Positions 41,133 through 42,628 of a stretch of DNA of 42,628 nucleotides are shown here, in pieces (positions within the stretch are counted from its first letter, which is position 1; each line of letters starts with the position of its first letter). Both the position numbers and the translations under genes were made by a program. The notes below the pieces were generated by a model. The model saw only the letters and a list, made by a program, of their open reading frames with translations. It did no database searches and was not told where the DNA came from. The DNA is from Streptomyces mayonensis (GTDB lineage Bacteria; Actinomycetota; Actinomycetes; Streptomycetales; Streptomycetaceae): the NCBI RefSeq assembly GCF_018982965.1, contig NZ_JACBYP010000073.1:1-42628 (forward strand). Reading direction: 5' to 3'.

Positions 41133-42509
41133 ATGTCAACGACGCGTTCCGCCTCATCCGTCCCGAGCAGGCCCACGCCGATGAAGGTCGCGGTGGCGAG
41201 CTTCATCGGAACCACCATCGAGTGGTACGACTATCTGGTCTTCGGACTGGCCACCGTCCTGGTGTTCAATCCGCTCTTCTTCCCCACCCTCGACCCGCTG
41301 GCCGGCACCCTCGCCGGATTCGCGACACTCGCGGTGGCCTTCCTCGCACGCCCCCTGGGCGGTCTGGTCTTCGGACACTTCGGTGACCGGATCGGCCGCA
41401 AGAAGATGCTCGTCCTGTCGGTGGTCATGATGGGGCTCGGCACCTTCGCCGTCGGACTGCTGCCGACCTACGAGGTCATAGGCATCTGGGCCCCCGTCCT
41501 GCTGGTCGCGCTGCGCTTCGTCCAGGGCTTCGCCGTGGGCGGCGAGTGGGGCGGCGCGGTCGTGATGAGCATGGAGCACGCACCGGAGAACCGCCGGACC
41601 TTCTACGCCAGCTTCTCCCAGTGCGGAGTGCCGGCCGGCACGTTCCTGTCCACCGGCGCCTTCTTCCTGGTGACCACCCTGCTGCCCGAGGACCAGCTCC
41701 TCAGCTGGGGCTGGCGCCTGCCCTTCCTGTCCTCGGCGATCCTGATCGTCGTCGGGCTCTACATCCGCCTGCGGGTGACGGAGTCCCCCGCGTTCCTGGA
41801 CGTGCAAAAGCGCGGCGACGTCATCAGGGTGCCGGCCAAGGAGCTCTTCGTCAGACACAAGAAGGCGCTGCTCATCGGCATGCTCTGCATGTTCTCCGCC
41901 AACACCGTCTTCTACCTGGCCAGTACCTTCTTCGTGAGCTACGGCCAGACCGACCTGAAGCTGAGCCGCCCCCTGGTCCTGACGGCCCTGATGACCGCCT
42001 CCGCCCTCGAGGTGGTGACACTGCCGCTGTTCTCGGTGGTTGCCGACCGGACGGGCGCGAAGAAGTTCCTCGTCACCGGCTGCGCGGCCCTCGTCGTCGG
42101 AGCCTTCCCCGTCTTCCTCCTCTTCGACACCGGCACCGCGGTGGGCGCGTTCGCGGCCTTCCTGCTCGCCCTGCCCGTCCTGCACGCCCTGGTGTACGGG
42201 CCGGTCGCGGGCTTCATCGCCCAGCTGTTCCCCTCGCGGGTGCGCTACACGGGTTCGTCGGTGGCCTACCACCTGGGCGGCGCCGTGACGGCGGCTCCCG
42301 TCCCGATCGTCGCGACCCTGCTGCTGGAGAAGTTCGGCTCCTCCTGGGCGATCGGCGTCTACGTCATCGTGGCAGCCCTCGTCTGCGCCCTGGTGATCTC
42401 GTGGGCGCCGGGTCCCGCACGCCGGCCGGCCGTCCCCGCCGGCCCCGGCGAGCCGGGCAGGCCCGGCCACGCCCCCGACGCGGGGACCGCGGTGAGCGGC
42501 CTGGGCTGA
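41133..42509 (+). CDS. MFS transporter, metabolite:H+ symporter (ShiA/KgtP-like)
   Basis: A 458-aa, 12-helix major facilitator of the metabolite:H+ symporter family, which takes up organic acids such as shikimate, 2-oxoglutarate and related compounds. The diagnostic segments are FIGTTIEWYDYLVFGLATVL, the GGLVFGHFGDRIGRKKML loop 2-3 motif, and RFVQGFAVGGEWGGAVVMSME. A second half contains VVADRTGAKK. It is the last gene of the operon, 23 bp after the SDR, and should import the substrate. The C-terminal tail is Pro/Gly-rich and cytosolic. A strong hairpin follows 9 bp after the stop. Confidence 0.88.
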   Translation: MSTTRSASSVPSRPTPMKVAVASFIGTTIEWYDYLVFGLATVLVFNPLFFPTLDPLAGTLAGFATLAVAFLARPLGGLVFGHFGDRIGRKKMLVLSVVMMGLGTFAVGLLPTYEVIGIWAPVLLVALRFVQGFAVGGEWGGAVVMSMEHAPENRRTFYASFSQCGVPAGTFLSTGAFFLVTTLLPEDQLLSWGWRLPFLSSAILIVVGLYIRLRVTESPAFLDVQKRGDVIRVPAKELFVRHKKALLIGMLCMFSANTVFYLASTFFVSYGQTDLKLSRPLVLTALMTASALEVVTLPLFSVVADRTGAKKFLVTGCAALVVGAFPVFLLFDTGTAVGAFAAFLLALPVLHALVYGPVAGFIAQLFPSRVRYTGSSVAYHLGGAVTAAPVPIVATLLLEKFGSSWAIGVYVIVAALVCALVISWAPGPARRPAVPAGPGEPGRPGHAPDAGTAVSGLG

Positions 42510-42517
42510 CGAAACGC

Positions 42518-42553
42518 GGGTGACGGCCGGCCGCAGCAGACCGGCCGTCACCC
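42518..42553 (+). terminator. Operon terminator after the MFS gene
   Basis: GGGTGACGGCCGG (42518-42530) and its exact complement (42541-42553) form a 13-bp stem with a 10-nt loop just after the transporter stop. It is a convincing hairpin terminator for the catabolic operon. Confidence 0.8.
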
Positions 42554-42628
42554 GGCCGACCCGCCCCCCGCGGGCGGGCCCCCCCCCCCCCCCCCCCGGC
42601 CCCCCCCCGGGGCCGGGGCCGGGGGCGC
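42554..42628. other. Low-complexity G/C-only window end
   Basis: From 42562 on the sequence is made only of G and C, with a run of 19 C (42579-42597), then 9 C, then GGGGCC-type runs. No gene or structure is recognisable. Such tracts are atypical even for Streptomyces and probably reflect low-quality sequence at a contig end. Confidence 0.6.

Overview
The window is very GC-rich, uses GTG starts freely, and its genes abut or overlap by 4 bp. Together with a full actinobacterial gas vesicle cluster, this points to a Streptomyces chromosome. From memory, the order transketolase - gas vesicle genes - UvrA-like ABC protein - SigB-family sigma factor - nitrate reductase locus matches the Streptomyces coelicolor region around SCO6497-SCO6535. 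That synteny is recalled, not computed here.

Layout. 1-2.9 kb: transketolase coupled to a LigD-type primase/polymerase. 3.0-8.4 kb: ten gas vesicle genes in the order gvpO-A-F-G-Y-Z-J-L-S-K, nearly all overlapping, closed by a perfect hairpin whose left arm lies inside gvpK. 8.4-14.5 kb: a small hydrophobic protein and methyltransferase, a PAP2-diacylglycerol kinase fusion, an ABC-F protein with a probable leaderless promoter, an eRF1/Vms1-like protein and a small DUF6158-like protein. 14.8-20.5 kb: a DJ-1/PfpI protein, a DUF2795-like protein, a UvrA-like ABC ATPase, an AraC-VOC pair and a SigB/F/G-family sigma factor (probable sigK). 20.8-26.6 kb: a membrane-anchored secreted protein, an aminotransferase-fold protein without its PLP lysine coupled to a metallo-beta-lactamase-fold hydrolase, a convergent DedA and second hydrolase pair, and a small resolvase-like protein.

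26.6-32.7 kb: a holin-like/alkaline-phosphatase-superfamily membrane protein, then a MoxR AAA+ ATPase coupled to a metallopeptidase-VWA protein in which the metallopeptidase module is duplicated and the first copy has lost its catalytic Glu; OsmC follows. 32.8-33.6 kb looks like the wreck of a respiratory nitrate reductase operon: a narG-like start, a narH-like end, a C-terminally short narJ and no narI. 33.7-36.1 kb: an XRE/DUF5753 regulator, a pterin dehydratase and a methyltransferase. 36.2-42.5 kb: a LysR regulator divergent from a catabolic operon (aldehyde dehydrogenase, class II fumarase-like lyase, SDR, MHS-family transporter), with two matching 15-bp sites in the control region. The window ends in a strong terminator and an anomalous poly-C tract.

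The best candidates for unexplored biology are the MoxR/duplicated-metallopeptidase-VWA pair, the oppositely charged tails of GvpY and GvpZ, and the His-rich lysine-less aminotransferase homologue coupled to a hydrolase. No tRNA, rRNA, CRISPR array, insertion sequence or prophage was seen.
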